Below are positions 1 to 12,600 of a stretch of 64,000 bases of DNA, one piece after another (the stretch's first letter is position 1; every line of letters starts with the position of its first letter). The notes below the pieces were generated by a model. That model did no database searches. It worked only from the letters and a program-made list of their open reading frames with translations, and was not told the DNA's origin. The position numbers were made by a program, and so were the translations under genes. Source of the stretch: Trebouxia sp. TZW2008 (lineage: Eukaryota > Chlorophyta > Trebouxiophyceae > Trebouxiales > Trebouxiaceae). Location: assembly GCA_002118135.1 (NCBI GenBank), contig BDIU01000476.1, forward strand, positions 1-64,000, given 5' to 3'.

Positions 1-3000
1 GCCTGACTGCAGCTGCTGCTCTATACTAGTCTGAGGTTGCTGCAGCTGTGCATACGTCTTGCCTGCAGTATCAGTAGTGAAGGTCAGGTCTTTTGCAGTG
101 GTACATGAATGCCAGGTCTTTCACATTGCCTTGTGTATGTGCAGCTGTTTCAGGATGGCTTCGGAGAAGGCTGGGTCAGCAGCCTTGCCTGACTGCAGCT
201 GCTGCTCTGATTTTGCTGCAGCAATGCATATGTGATACATGCAGCAATCATCTGATATGTTGGACTGCCATTCTGATTGGCTTGAAAACCAAATGCGCAT
301 CTTGCATCATGTGTCTTGTTAGGACTATGCTTCAGCTGAATCAACAGTATAGGTGCAGCCGGCTCGCATCTGAATTAATCAAAAGATTTGCAAAGCACTG
401 ACATGTTGTTGCATTGCCACGATTTAACATGCCGATGCAATTTGTCAGACTCTCAGCCAGCAGCATTGATGGCAAGTGCAGTAACAGCATCAGATTTGAA
501 CCTGCCAGTATGATGCACACACTTGAGTGACAGCAGCAGCAAGCCTATGTGAGGCAGAGACCAACCTGCCAGCATCATCTGCACATCTGAGTCCACAGCC
601 TCATGCAAGCCAGCTTCCTTGATGGCATACTTGGCAGGGATAGGTTCTCCTCTGAGTCGCGCCCAATCCAGCTCATCCTGTTTTATGGCCTCCTGTAACT
701 CTACTTCAGCTATGACCATCATGGCGTCCCAGAACTCTTTGTGACTGGGGATCTTGCTGTCTAGCTCCTGTCCGGCACAGCAGACACAACATCTGCCTTA
801 TGTGAAGCCAAGCAACATGGTTTCAATGCAAAGGTGGTCCGCATGACAAGACGTGACAACCTCAGCTTCACACTGTGCAGCTATAGGAAGCAACTTGCTC
901 AACAGCTGTGTCTCAGGCATTCATTTCATTGCACCTTAACTGATCTTCTGCACCTTGTTTGCTGCCGCTTGAATTTGACAGCATTGATAGCTGCTTGTGG
1001 TGCTGTTCAGAGCGCATGTCTGCTCAATGCAGCGCGTAAGTCCATGAGCCTCGCCTCAGTGCTCAGTGTAAATGTGCATGTTTGCACTGAGCATATCACA
1101 AAGCACAGGGCAAAGCTGGCCGAGCCTTGCTTTTATGACTTGAAGGTGAGCATGTGGTCAGGTTCAATATTGCCTTAGAAGCATGTGCAAATGCTGGACT
1201 TTGAACTTACAAATGTTGTGAACAGCCGACTGGCACAAGGAATGTGTTGGTGTGAAGACAGCAGGTTTCAACAAGGACAGCATCAGATTGCTACCAACTG
1301 GAGGTGACAGCATGCATTTACGTGGTGTTGTGTCTTGAACAGACAGCTCACCTGCATGCTGGATGCAGCAGAGTGCAGGTTTTGCACGCCCTGCAAGCTC
1401 AAGCCAGCACTCACATCAAAGTGCCGCTCATGACAACTAACAGTGTGGATGTGCATGATCTGTGTGTATTGAGTGGACAGCTCACCTGCATGCTAGACAC
1501 AGCAGCATGAAGCTCCTGCACGCCCTGCAAGCTCAGCCCAGCAAAGGCCTTGTAGGGCTCATCAGCGCTGACGTCAAACTCCTCAGCTAGGTGCAAATTG
1601 GCTGTCAGGACATCGATTGGCTGCGCCCTGCATCCGACCATGTGCACATATGCAACAGCAGCATACGTAAAACCTCCAGCAGTTCGCAAAGTGACTATCA
1701 ATGATGAGGATTTGGAACAGCAGTACCATGAATGGCATTCATTTTACAGTACTTGGCCCAGATGCCATAGGCGCTGTTCTTGACATGAGCTGAGCATGAT
1801 GATGTATCACTTGCTTTGTGAGACAGCAGGCAAAGCATCTTGCTCTGCATGGTCATCACTCATGCAATCTGCACATTGTTTTTGTGTGAGCAAAACTCTC
1901 AAGCCAAGCTAGTGTTATGATTTCTGCAACATACCGAGGCCCCCATGCAGCAAAGCTTGCATTCTGGATGTCAGGTGCAACCAAGCTGCATAGCACTACA
2001 GCATACCTGCCATCCCTGATACGGTGCTTTGCTCTAGACTTTGCCTGTTCCAGATGGAACTCCTCCTCTTTGCGTTCCAACTCAACAGCTTCTGCTGCCC
2101 CTCTTTCCCGCTGCAGAATATTGAGCATCTCCTCCTGCTCAGCGCGCTCTTTTTCCCTGTCGAGGCGTCGCTTCTTGACCTTCTCAATCTCTTCCTGCAT
2201 TATACATGGGGCGTACAGATCAGTATGCATAGTAGCAATGGCTCCTCTGAGCTGTCCGTCTGTGAGTGTGCTCGGCTCGCTCCTTCTCCCTGTCAAGTAG
2301 CGACTGCTTGACCTTTTCAATCTCTTCCTGCACTGGTGATGGTTCTAGCTGACTTTGCTTGAAAGCAATACGTCAAGTCACCTGTCAATTGATGAGGCTT
2401 CCCCAGAACAGTTTGTGCATGAGCTTGCACATCTGTAGCAGGCATGTCATACATGTCTGCGTCCTTGGCATGTATGAGCATCTACACGCAGTGTCCAAGA
2501 CAGAGTACTGGGTGCAAGATGAGACACAATGCAACCTCTGATGACAAGCAGGCTCTTTACTGCTGAAGCATGGCCGCGTGCTGCGCTGTGAGTCAGGTCA
2601 AGAGCTGTTGCAGTTTATGTTCACTACATCACAGTGCAAATGCTAAACAGAAGCAACTCATTGCGCTGGTATGCACGTCACCGCAGCAAGATCAGGGCTC
2701 GATTGCAGCCATATCGCCTGACAGCAAATGTGTTTGCACTACTGGGGGCAAATTGAATGTTGGGTTGACGACAGCACAGCATGGGCAGCGCATGATGTTT
2801 ACAATGAAGGTGTTGAACATTAAGACTTACCAGTCGCTCCTCCTGCCTTCTCTTCTCTGCCCGCGCTGTGAGCTCTCTGACATCCACTCCTGACTGTATC
2901 TGTTTCTCCAGCTTCTTGCCCCACACAAAGCGCTCAGAGACATTGCTGTCCCCAAATGGGTTGTCCTGGTTTGTGTACCCATGCCCTCCACTATGCTTCT

Positions 3001-3294
3001 TCAAGTGGCTGGCCACCTTCTTGGCCTGCATGATCCCGCTGCTTTGAATATCATGGCATTTCCGGCATTGCAGCAGTGAGCCTGCAGCTTGCTATGACCA
3101 GTTTCCACAAAACCTTGCGCACTTGGTACCATGCATGAAGACCTGAATCTTAGACGGATCGGGTGACGCACTGTTACGTATTGTTGCCTTACCAATTTCT
3201 CGGCTTTAGCCTTTTTGTAGTCCTCATCATCTTCCCTGTCTCTCTTGCGCTTCTTGTCCTTGTGATCCTTCTTGCTGCTCTTGTCCTTCGCCAT
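1..3294 (-). CDS. CACTIN: Cactin, spliceosome-associated protein (partial: 5' exons only)
   Basis: Cactin is a conserved nuclear protein that works with the spliceosome. Exons run downward: 3193-3294, 2831-3025, 2007-2194, 1486-1627, 566-767 and 1-62, the last cut by the window edge. All joins keep phase. The start MAKDKSSKKDHKDKK begins a Lys-rich nuclear-localisation-like head. Next come a segment with NPFGDSNVSERFVWGKK, a charged coiled coil (EEIEKVKKRRLDREKERAEQ), then RAQPIDVLTANL, SHKEFWDAMMVIAEVEL and GKTYAQLQQPQTSIEQQL, which match the Cactin central domain in order. The C-terminal Cactus-binding domain lies outside the window. Three introns hold decayed copies of neighbouring exon ends (annotated separately). 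Its start faces the aspartokinase gene about 350 bases away, so the two probably share a divergent promoter. Confidence 0.9.
180..245 (-). repeat. Decayed copy of Cactin exon 6 head
   Basis: This stretch repeats the 5' end of the exon at 1-62, including its GCAG acceptor context and the codons for EQQLQSG. The middle has diverged and the copy is out of frame with the gene. It lies upstream of the working exon in transcription order. Confidence 0.75.
1340..1405 (-). repeat. Decayed copy of Cactin exon 4 tail and donor
   Basis: About 60 bases match 1478-1537, the 3' end of exon 4 with its GTGAGCTGTC donor. The copy lies downstream of the working exon in transcription order, about 135 bases away. 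Confidence 0.8.
2262..2332 (-). repeat. Decayed copy of Cactin exon 3 head and acceptor
   Basis: The copy reads TGCAG then codons for EEIEKVKQSLLDREKERAE, against EEIEKVKKRRLDREKERAE in the working exon at 2007-2194. It lies upstream of that exon and breaks off after about 20 codons. It still carries an acceptor. Confidence 0.85.
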
Positions 3295-3646
3295 ACTGCT
3301 TCACGAGGCGACAGGTCGTTGGCAGTGGCTCATGACATAACATCCATACCGGCAACACCTAGGCATCGCCGTGTCTGGCGCAAAAAGAGCTTGTTGAGAG
3401 ATCGCTTGCGCTCTGGCACTGCGGTGCTGCGCGAAGAAGAAGCCGAAGTTGCAAATGGGAAAGTCGTTCAAGCCGTAACCTGTGCTGAGGGCAAAGTCAA
3501 CTGAAGAAATGCACCAGGCAGATTTGCAGAGTCGCTGACAACTGCCGCAGATCTGCGCCTCAAGATCGCTGATCGAGCACCGTTTGGCTGCTGCACCTGT
3601 TTGTACGGCCAGGAGGGTTGTGGCTTGATCAGTGCGGCTTCTGCGC
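3295..3646. promoter_or_regulatory. Divergent intergenic region between Cactin and aspartokinase genes
   Basis: These 352 bases separate two start codons that point away from each other. Both 5' untranslated regions and both promoters must lie here unless there are upstream non-coding exons. I see no TATA box. The stretch is somewhat richer in CpG than the introns around it. Confidence 0.5.
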
Positions 3647-6600
3647 ATGGCTGCTGGCAACGTGCTTGCGTCAGGGCGTCCCGTCTGCCATACCAATGCG
3701 GCCGGTCAGCATGTCAAATCGTTCCAGTTGCAGCGGCATGCAGCAAATCATCGTGCGCATTCTGGTCTGAACGCATCCCGCAAAGCAGAGCTCGCCAAGG
3801 AGACTGCAACAGCGCGCTGCAGGCGGGTCCCTGACATGATCATCGACAGCAAAGAATTGCAACTGCGAAATATGCTCTATCTTGACTAGGATGCGCGATC
3901 ATGCAGGGCGCCGCGCAAACATTGTATCAGGAAGGCCACTGTCAACGCCATTGCAGTGGAAGTGCCACCTCTTGAGGACTTGCAGACATGTCCAAGGGGT
4001 GCACAGTGGCAGGTCCACAAGTTTGGTGGAACTTGTGTTGCAACAGCTGCCAGGATCAGGGAGGCAGCACAGCTTGTCTGTAATGACCTGGCTGATCAGA
4101 AGGTGGTGGTGGTCAGTGCCATGGGCAGTCACCCAACATCTCTGGTCAAGGTCACAGATGTGCTCTTAAACATGGTGGCCAGAGCCTCCAGGCAGGATGA
4201 AGGCTTTTTGTTGGATCTTGCAGCAATTCAGGAAAAGCACATTGAGACTGCAAAACAGCTGCTAGTTGAAGGCACTGCCTTGAACTCTTTTGTGTCAAGG
4301 CTGCTGGACGACATTGCCAACTTGAAGGCTATGCTTAAGGCCATCTCAATAGGTAAGAGCCCGTACCTCAGACCTATCCATAAACCTGTTGACATTGTGT
4401 CTGCAGTTTGCTTTCTGTATCTTGTGTTCTAAGCAAGTGGACCACAGACAGGCACATCATTTAAAGGCTTATCTGCGGTGGTCATCACTGCAGATTGCAC
4501 CATCACATTGTGGCATGCAACATTGTGACCCAAGCATCATTTCAGGAAGAATCACTGCCTGCCATGTGATAAGCCAATGCACTAGTTTCAGGGACATTTC
4601 TCCCAACCAGGCCTTTCTTGACCAGAGTCTGTGCACCACAACACTCACAGCAAACCATGCCACTGTGCTGCAGCTGGCATGGCGACAGATGCTTTCACCG
4701 ACTTTGTCGTGGGTCACGGTGAGCTGTGGGCAGGCCTGCTGTTTTCAGCCACTGTCAAGTCCCTTGGCTTTGACTGCAAGTTCATGGATACCAGAGAGGT
4801 GCTGGTGGTCACACCCACATCAGATGGCAACTCCGTGGACATTCAGTACGACATGTCAAATGAAAAGCTGGATGTCTGGGCACGCAACAATGGAGCGCCC
4901 GAGGTCATTGTAGCTACTGGATTCATTGCCAAAACCCCTATTGGACAGGTGCTTTTTTCACCTGTCAGGCATGCTTTCTCGCTAAATGCAGACGCAGAAT
5001 CCTGCTTTGCCAGACATGATAGCAGTCTACTTGCGCAGGCCTGCTTGCTTGCTGTGCGCACGGTGACTGCGTGACAACCCTATCAACTTTACTGCAACCA
5101 TTGCAATACTTCGACAGTTGGAAGGCAAAGGCGACCTGCTGCAATGTCTGCTTTAGCAGCATGCATTTCTCATCAAGTCACCCTATTGCTCACATGCATG
5201 TGCATGGTGCATTTGTATCTCAGGCCACACACACATTGCAACTAAGCTACATGTTTGCAAGTCTGTCATGACTGTCGCTTTCTTGTTGCAGGTCACCACC
5301 TTGAAGAGGAACGGCAGCGACTACTCAGCAACCACAATTGGAGCGTTGTTCCAAGCCAGCCAGATCACCATCTGGACAGATGTGGACGGGGTCTATAGTG
5401 CAGATCCAAGAAAAGTACCTGAGGCTGTATGCTTGCCCAGCTTAAGCTACCATGAGGCTTGGGAGCTGTCTTACTTTGGAGCCAATGTTTTGCACCCCAG
5501 AACCACGCTGCCTGCCATGCGTTACAACATCCCCATTGCCATCAGGAACTTCTTTAACCTAGCAGCACCAGGTAGGATTACCTTGTCATGTCTCATCCTT
5601 GTGGTTGTGTCATGACACATGTCTCAGCACCATGCTGCGTCAGCATCTCGTCAGGGTTTGTCTGTGGCATGCCATAAAGCCTAAGCAATCTTAGGACAGC
5701 ACCATTGAGATGAAAGTTGCTTGCAGATGCTTACAAAAGTTTGTTGTATACTCAATTGCCTGCATGCGTGCAGTGCCTTGGCATCATCTGAAGAAGTCAT
5801 GACCTGCACTGGCACAATTCAAGGTCATGTTCCAGGCAGTCTCTGTGGTCTCATCCTGCTGTTCAATCTGGGCAGGCTACAGCCTCAGATGCAGGCTCTG
5901 GTGTGCTTACCATCTGCAGCAATGGCGAAAACCGTAGTGCATTTGTTGACTGCCCTCTTCTATTGTAGCCATAGTAAACACACATTGTGCGTAACTGCAT
6001 ATCCAATCAAGTTGAGCGTGGCCTGTTGAGGAGCATGCACTGCTATTTGCAGGCACTCAGATCAGTGACATCATGCTTGACCTAGCAACAGCAGGTCTGC
6101 AGACGGTCAAGGGCTTTGCCACCATTGACAATGTTGCCCTGATCAACGTAGAGGTAACAGTGCCTTCTCAAGCAATCTGTTTATCAAGCTTCTTCTGCAA
6201 CCTGTTAACAATGTTGACAAGATACGTTGCCAACATGCAAATGCTGTGCTGCACAAAGTGGCTCTGACAACTTCTTCCTGTGAGAAAAGTGGCATGACGC
6301 ACACCTTATGCAGAAGTCTGGATACGCTGGATGCATTACTTTTGACAGCAACTGCTTGATGCTGTGCATAGTGCATGCTGAGCCCTGATCACCGTATAGG
6401 CAAATGCTTGCAGTATGGCACCACTGATCTGTTCAATGGTATTGTAGTTACAGGCATGGACGATGTTCTTGCATGTAAACCAAGCCCAAGTCCAAGCACT
6501 GTCTTGGCAAGGCATGCTGAGAGTGAAGTGTTACCAATCTGGTCAAATGCTTTGCAGGGCACAGGCATGGTTGGTGTCCCTGGTACACACAGCAGCCTCT

Positions 6601-9600
6601 TTAGTGCACTGCAAAATGCCAGTGTCAATGTCATCATGATTTCTCAAGCCAGCATGTCTGCAGCAAGGTGATGCTGATTTGTGCACTTGATGTGCAGGGC
6701 ACCGGCATGGTGGGTGTCCCTGGTATAGCAAGCAGCCTTTTTAGTGCAGTGCGGGATGCCAGTGTCAATGTCATCATGATCTCTCAAGCCAGCAGTGAAC
6801 ACAGCATCTGCTTTGCCGTCAAGCAAATTGATGCCGCCAGGACATTGCAGTGCCTACATGCAAGGTAGGCTCTTTAGACCTTTTAAGTCACTCAACAGCA
6901 AAGGTACCAATGCCGCATTGAAGCGGGTTTGCCTAAAGTGATTGACTCCAGTTTTCACTGCAATGCTGTGCCAGTCATTCCCTGGGTTTTAGATGTCTAC
7001 AAGGCTTCCTGTTGTTTGCTTAATCCCCTAAGTAAGTCCTTGCGTTTGACTTGACTCCAATGCTCTCAACCTCAGCACAAGTGGCTCAAGAGCAGGAATG
7101 TCTGCTTGCAAAGCAGTTCAGCCTAATGCTTACCTCAGTATTACACTGAGCTAGGGGCTTGTGTGTCAGTGTTTGCCTTGCCGCTCAAAGCTCACACACG
7201 GCATGTATTCTGCAGGTTCAGCGATGCTATCAGATCAGGGCGCATCCACCACATAGAGTCCATAGATCACTGCTGCGTGTTGGCAGCTGTTGGGCAGCAG
7301 ATGGCCAGCCGCAAGGGGGTTTCAGCCACCATGTTTACTGCTCTGGCCAAGTCAAACATCAACATCAGGTGAGGTTGGACATCTGCATTGACATTCTTGC
7401 CAGGCTCTGCAACGCTATTGCAGTGAACCACAGCTTGGTTCCAGGTCAGGCTTGCAGATAGCGCTGTGATCAAGTTGAATCTGTGAAATTGCGGATTTCA
7501 GGTCATTTTTGCAGACAGCATTGCCTGGTAGTTGACCTTGAACAAAATGCAGGACACAATGTCCATCTGCACATGTACAGGATCATTGTGATTTTGGGTA
7601 TCACCATGGCATCACCGTTTGATATTTGTGTGCAAAGCTGTGTGAGCGGATGATGAGCTTAATCTGAAACTGCAACAATCTGATGCACCTCTGCAACTGC
7701 AGACACCCTCAGCTCTGATGCTACCAGTTTGTCGGAACAAGCTGCTTCGATGACCATCACGCACCATGTTTCTAATTGGCTTGTTCAAAGGCTGCGATAC
7801 GCCGTGGCAATCACTGAAATGACTTTGATGATGCTGGTGGTACCATACACGCTACCCTTTGACAAGCAGAAACACAGTGTTCTGTTCATCTGTATTGCTC
7901 GCTCAACGCTCAATGCTTATATGCTGACTTCTGTGCAGGTCCATTGCACAGGGCTGCAGCGAGTACAACATCACAGTGCTGATAGATGGCAAAGACAGTG
8001 TGAGGGCTCTCAGAGCAGTGCATGGCCGCTTCTACCTGGCCACCCTGCCTCTGGCAGTGGGCATTGTGGGCCCTGGAGCAATTGGAAGCACCTTCATGCG
8101 CCAGCTGCAACAGCAGAAACAGGTAAATGAGCTGGCTACTACGCACAATCGGCAGCAAGGCACTTATACATATGTGCCAAAATGAGGGAAAAATCTCATG
8201 CAAGCTTTTTTCCATGTTGCTTGTGTTGCATTTGATGCTGCAAGCTGTTGTTGTTTCCTTGCTGTACCAGCTCATGACATCACTGTTGTTATGCATGCAC
8301 TGGGTGCTCACTACAACATGGACATCAGAATTTTGGGCATCACTGCTGTTACAATGCATGACATTAATTTCTATGCAGGCGCTGGGTGCAGAGTACAACA
8401 TGGACGTCAGGGTGCTGGGCATCACAGGGTCCAGGCAGATGGTGCTATCAGAGCACGGCATTGATCTTGCAGAATGGGAACCACAGTATAGCGGGTATGT
8501 CTTGTCTTGCCATACTGGTACCAAGTCTACAAGCAGGTGGACTTGTTTGCGCTCAGTGGACTTACAATGTGTGAATTAGTGATCGTAGCTACTTCAGGCC
8601 TGTTTGTATTGTAGCTAGACGAGTTTATATTGTTGCAGTAGACAGTAAGCTTGCCTGTTGTAGTTCCCCAGGCATATTGCACAAGCTTTTTCAGACTTTG
8701 CGAACAGTCACAGTCACAGCTGAGCACACTTGCAAGGCAGCCATTCCTACAAGAAAAGAAACGTCTACGCCCCCGGCCGTCAGGACGGGAGCCTCTGTTT
8801 ATAAAGGCAGCCCGGGATTGCCGCTTTGAGGGCAGCAACCAGTAAAAGGCTGACCTATGAGGGGTCAGCCCAATTCCTACACATCCGAACACTCATCAGA
8901 CTTGTATCGTACTTGTGTCAAGCGAAGCTTGTAGTCATTGCACGCTTGGCTGTCTTTCACATGTTCTGGTCACAGTAAGCGAGCAGTAAACTTGCCAGCA
9001 AGCTATATTCGCACAGCACTGCTGGCGAGCCCTGTCTTTCAGCAGGTAATCAGAGACTGTGGATATGGCACGCTTTGCAGACCACTTAACAAACAGCTAC
9101 ATTCCAACCACAGTCATCATAGACGCCACAGCAAGCGAGCTGCCTCCAGCGCTGTATCCTCAATGGACGCTGAAGGGCCCCCATGTCAGCCGATCCAAGA
9201 AACTGGGTTCCTCACACAAGGCTATTGCTGACCACCTCTCAGACCATTTCTATTCAATACAGGCAATCAGAGCCTGTGGACATGGCACGCTTTGCAGACC
9301 ACCCAGCAAACAGCTACATCCCCAACACAGTCATCATTGATGCCATTGCAAGCAACTTGACACTAGCTCAGTATCTTCAGTGGGTACAGAAGGGAATCTG
9401 CATAATCACCCCCAAATTAGAACAGGAATCTGTCTACTGACCACTGACAAAGTTTTCTGTGTCTTTGACACAGGCAATCAGAGCCTGTGGATATGGCTTG
9501 CTTTACAGATCACCTAGCAAACAGCTACATTCCAAACTCAGTCAGCATTGATGCCACAGCAAATGAATTGCCACCAGCTTTGTTCTTTTGATGGATGCAG

Positions 9601-12600
9601 AAAGGCATCTGCATAGTCACTCTCTAACATGAAAGGAATCTGTCTTACTGACCATTCACAAAGTTTCTTTGTCTTTGAAACAGGCAATCAGAGCCTGTGG
9701 ATATGGCACGATTTGCAGACCACCTAGCAAACAGCTACATCCCCAACACAGTCATCATTGATGCCACAGCCAGTGAATTGCCACCAGCTTTGTATTTACA
9801 GTGGATGCAGAAGGGCATCCACATCATCACCCCCAACAAGAAACTGGGGTCAGGCCCCTTGGATCAGTACCTAGCACTCAGGACCTTCCAGCGAGAGTCC
9901 TACATCCACTTCTTTTATGAGGTAAGACGTTTGATACTGTCCTTAAGGTACATGCATTCGATCCTGACAAAAACCTGGGGTCAGGTCTCTTGGACCAGTA
10001 AGTAGCGCTCAGAACCTTCCAGCAAGAGTCCTATGTCCACTTTTTTTATGAGGTTGAATATTCTCTGATTTCTGCACATTACCTGCATCTGCAAGAATGA
10101 TTTTCAAGAGTTCAAGGATTCGGATTCTGTATTTCTTCTCTGTAATTCACAATGATCTTGACACTTATCAAGCATTTTATTGACAATTATCAAGCATTCT
10201 ATTGCTGATGGCACAGGATTCTGGCTGAGGATGTCAACCTCTTTTCACAGTTTGGCTGAGTTCTGCCATGATGACTCACAAGACGTACTCAAACCACTGA
10301 GGCCAGAATCCCTGTCTACATGCCATGCCCTGCTGATTGACCATGTCTGTTTTGTTTGCCTGCTGCTTCTAGTCAGCAAGTGGTAGTCTCAGTCCAAACA
10401 AACAGCAGCCAGCAAATCAAAATTATGCTGATCCCAGCTGCATTTACATTCAGATGCATCAACTGTCTTGTTCAAGTGTCTCCTCTTTCTGGACTATGTC
10501 CTGAGACATCAAGAAACATCCGGCATCACTACACGCGATGCAGACTTTGGAATCTGCAGTTTGTGTCTGTTGAGTATCTGTTTAGTGTCTGCGATACTCA
10601 GGTTGGATGACTTGGACCAGTTCTTGACTTTGAAAATATTGCAGGCGTCTATTAGAGCAGGGCTACCAGTCATAGCCACACTGAAGACATCAGGATCTGC
10701 AGTTTATATTTTTCTGACTCCTTTGCGTCCTCCCTGCACAGGCAGCTGTTGAAACACAGCTTGCAATCCCAGGCGCATTGAGCCTGTCCTGATATAGTTC
10801 AAACTTTTTCTGTGCAGGCAACTGTAGGAGCAGGGCTGCCAGTCATAGCTACATTGAAGCATCTAGTAGACACTGGGGACCGCATACTCAAGGTGGAGGG
10901 CATCTTCAGCGGCACCCTGTCTTACATCTTCAATATGTTCAGCCCAGACAAGCCCTTCTCAGAGATCGTGACTGAGGCCAAAGCCCTAGGTTACACTGAA
11001 CCTGACCCTAGGGATGACTTGGCTGGAATGGATGTTGCGAGAAAGGTCACCATCCTAGCCAGGTTAGGCATTTATGGTCACCAGAAACTTGTCATGGTCC
11101 ACAAACCCTTTAGGCTATCTCAAGCCTGAGCCCCGAGATGACTTGGCTGGCATGTTGTTGCATGAAAGGTCACCAGTCTAGCCAGGTGAGGCATTGATGA
11201 ATGTCAGGACCTAGCAAGATTGATTCTGCAAAGCCTCGTTCATTACAAGGACATCACCTCCCTTCATGCACAGCTAAATGATTTAGGATAGCACAGGACC
11301 AAACTGGTTGGAGACAGTTGGTTGCACCAGTACATACCCAGATGGGCCTGCTGAGCCTGTCTAGCATACGTTTGGAATGGAATGAATGAGTGAATGAATT
11401 CCATTACTGCCGTCAGCATGACCATCTTGCCACTGTTGCAAGCTTTCTGCACAGGGTCTAAGAAACTTTTTGTTGACTGGGCTGCGAGCGCAGCATCTGA
11501 CATCAGCGCTTCCGGATGCAGATACTTCAAACGTCAGGCTTCAGTACGCGAGTGTCAGAATGCTGTCTGTTCTGTCCAATATAAATCGTTTAGGTTAGCA
11601 CATGATCAGACTGGTTGGAGACAGTTGATTGCTTCTGTACCTGCTGAGCCTGCCTAGCCCACGTTTGCAATGAATGAATGAATGAATGAACTGTGCCCTC
11701 TTAGTGCTGCTCACAACAATCTTTTGCTCCAGCTGCTGTGAACACTGTGACAGCTGTGTGTCAAGAATAGACACCCACAGAGATTCCCTGCGCACTGAGA
11801 TGAAAATGGACAAGATCAACTCAAATGATTGAACTAGCCCTGCAGGGAGGCAGGATTGAATCTGGACCTGGCTGATGTGGCAATGCAGAGTTGAATGCCT
11901 GCACCATTGCAGAACGTCGCCTCAGCAAAAGCCTACATGCCGTCAGAGATTGTCATTGCTGGTTGTCATCGCTTGCAGGGAGGCGGGCTTCTGGAGCTGG
12001 CTGATGTGGCAGTACACAGTCTAGTCCCCAAACCCTGCAGTATTTTGCCTCAGCAGACACTCTCACGCTGCTGTCAACATTGTAATTGCTGCTTGCAGGG
12101 AAGCAGGTCTGACACTGGAGCTGGGTGATGTGACAGTGCAGAGCCTAGGCCTAGGACCGCTGCAGCACGTGCCCTCATAACGCTGCTCACAGCAATGTTA
12201 AGCTCCATGCGCAAAGTCTTCAAGTCAACTCAACTAAACCGTCCCTGCAGGGAGGCGGGCTTAAACCTGGAGCTGGCTGATGTGGCAGTGCAGAGTTTAG
12301 CCCCGGCACCATTGCAGAACGTCGCCTCAGCAGACGGCTTCATGCTGCTGTAGAGATTGTAGTGGCTGCTTATCATTGCAGGGAAGCAGGCTTGAAATTG
12401 GAGCTGGCTGACGGTGCAGTACAGACTCTAGTCCCTGCACCAATGCAGGACGTGGCCTCAGCAGACACCTTCATGCTACTGTAGAGGTACTAACAGCTGA
12501 TTGTCATTGCCTGCAGGGAAGCAGGTTTGAACTTGGAGCTGGCTGATGTGGCAGTACAGAGTCTAGTCCCAGCACCATTGCAGAGTGTAGCATCAGCAGA

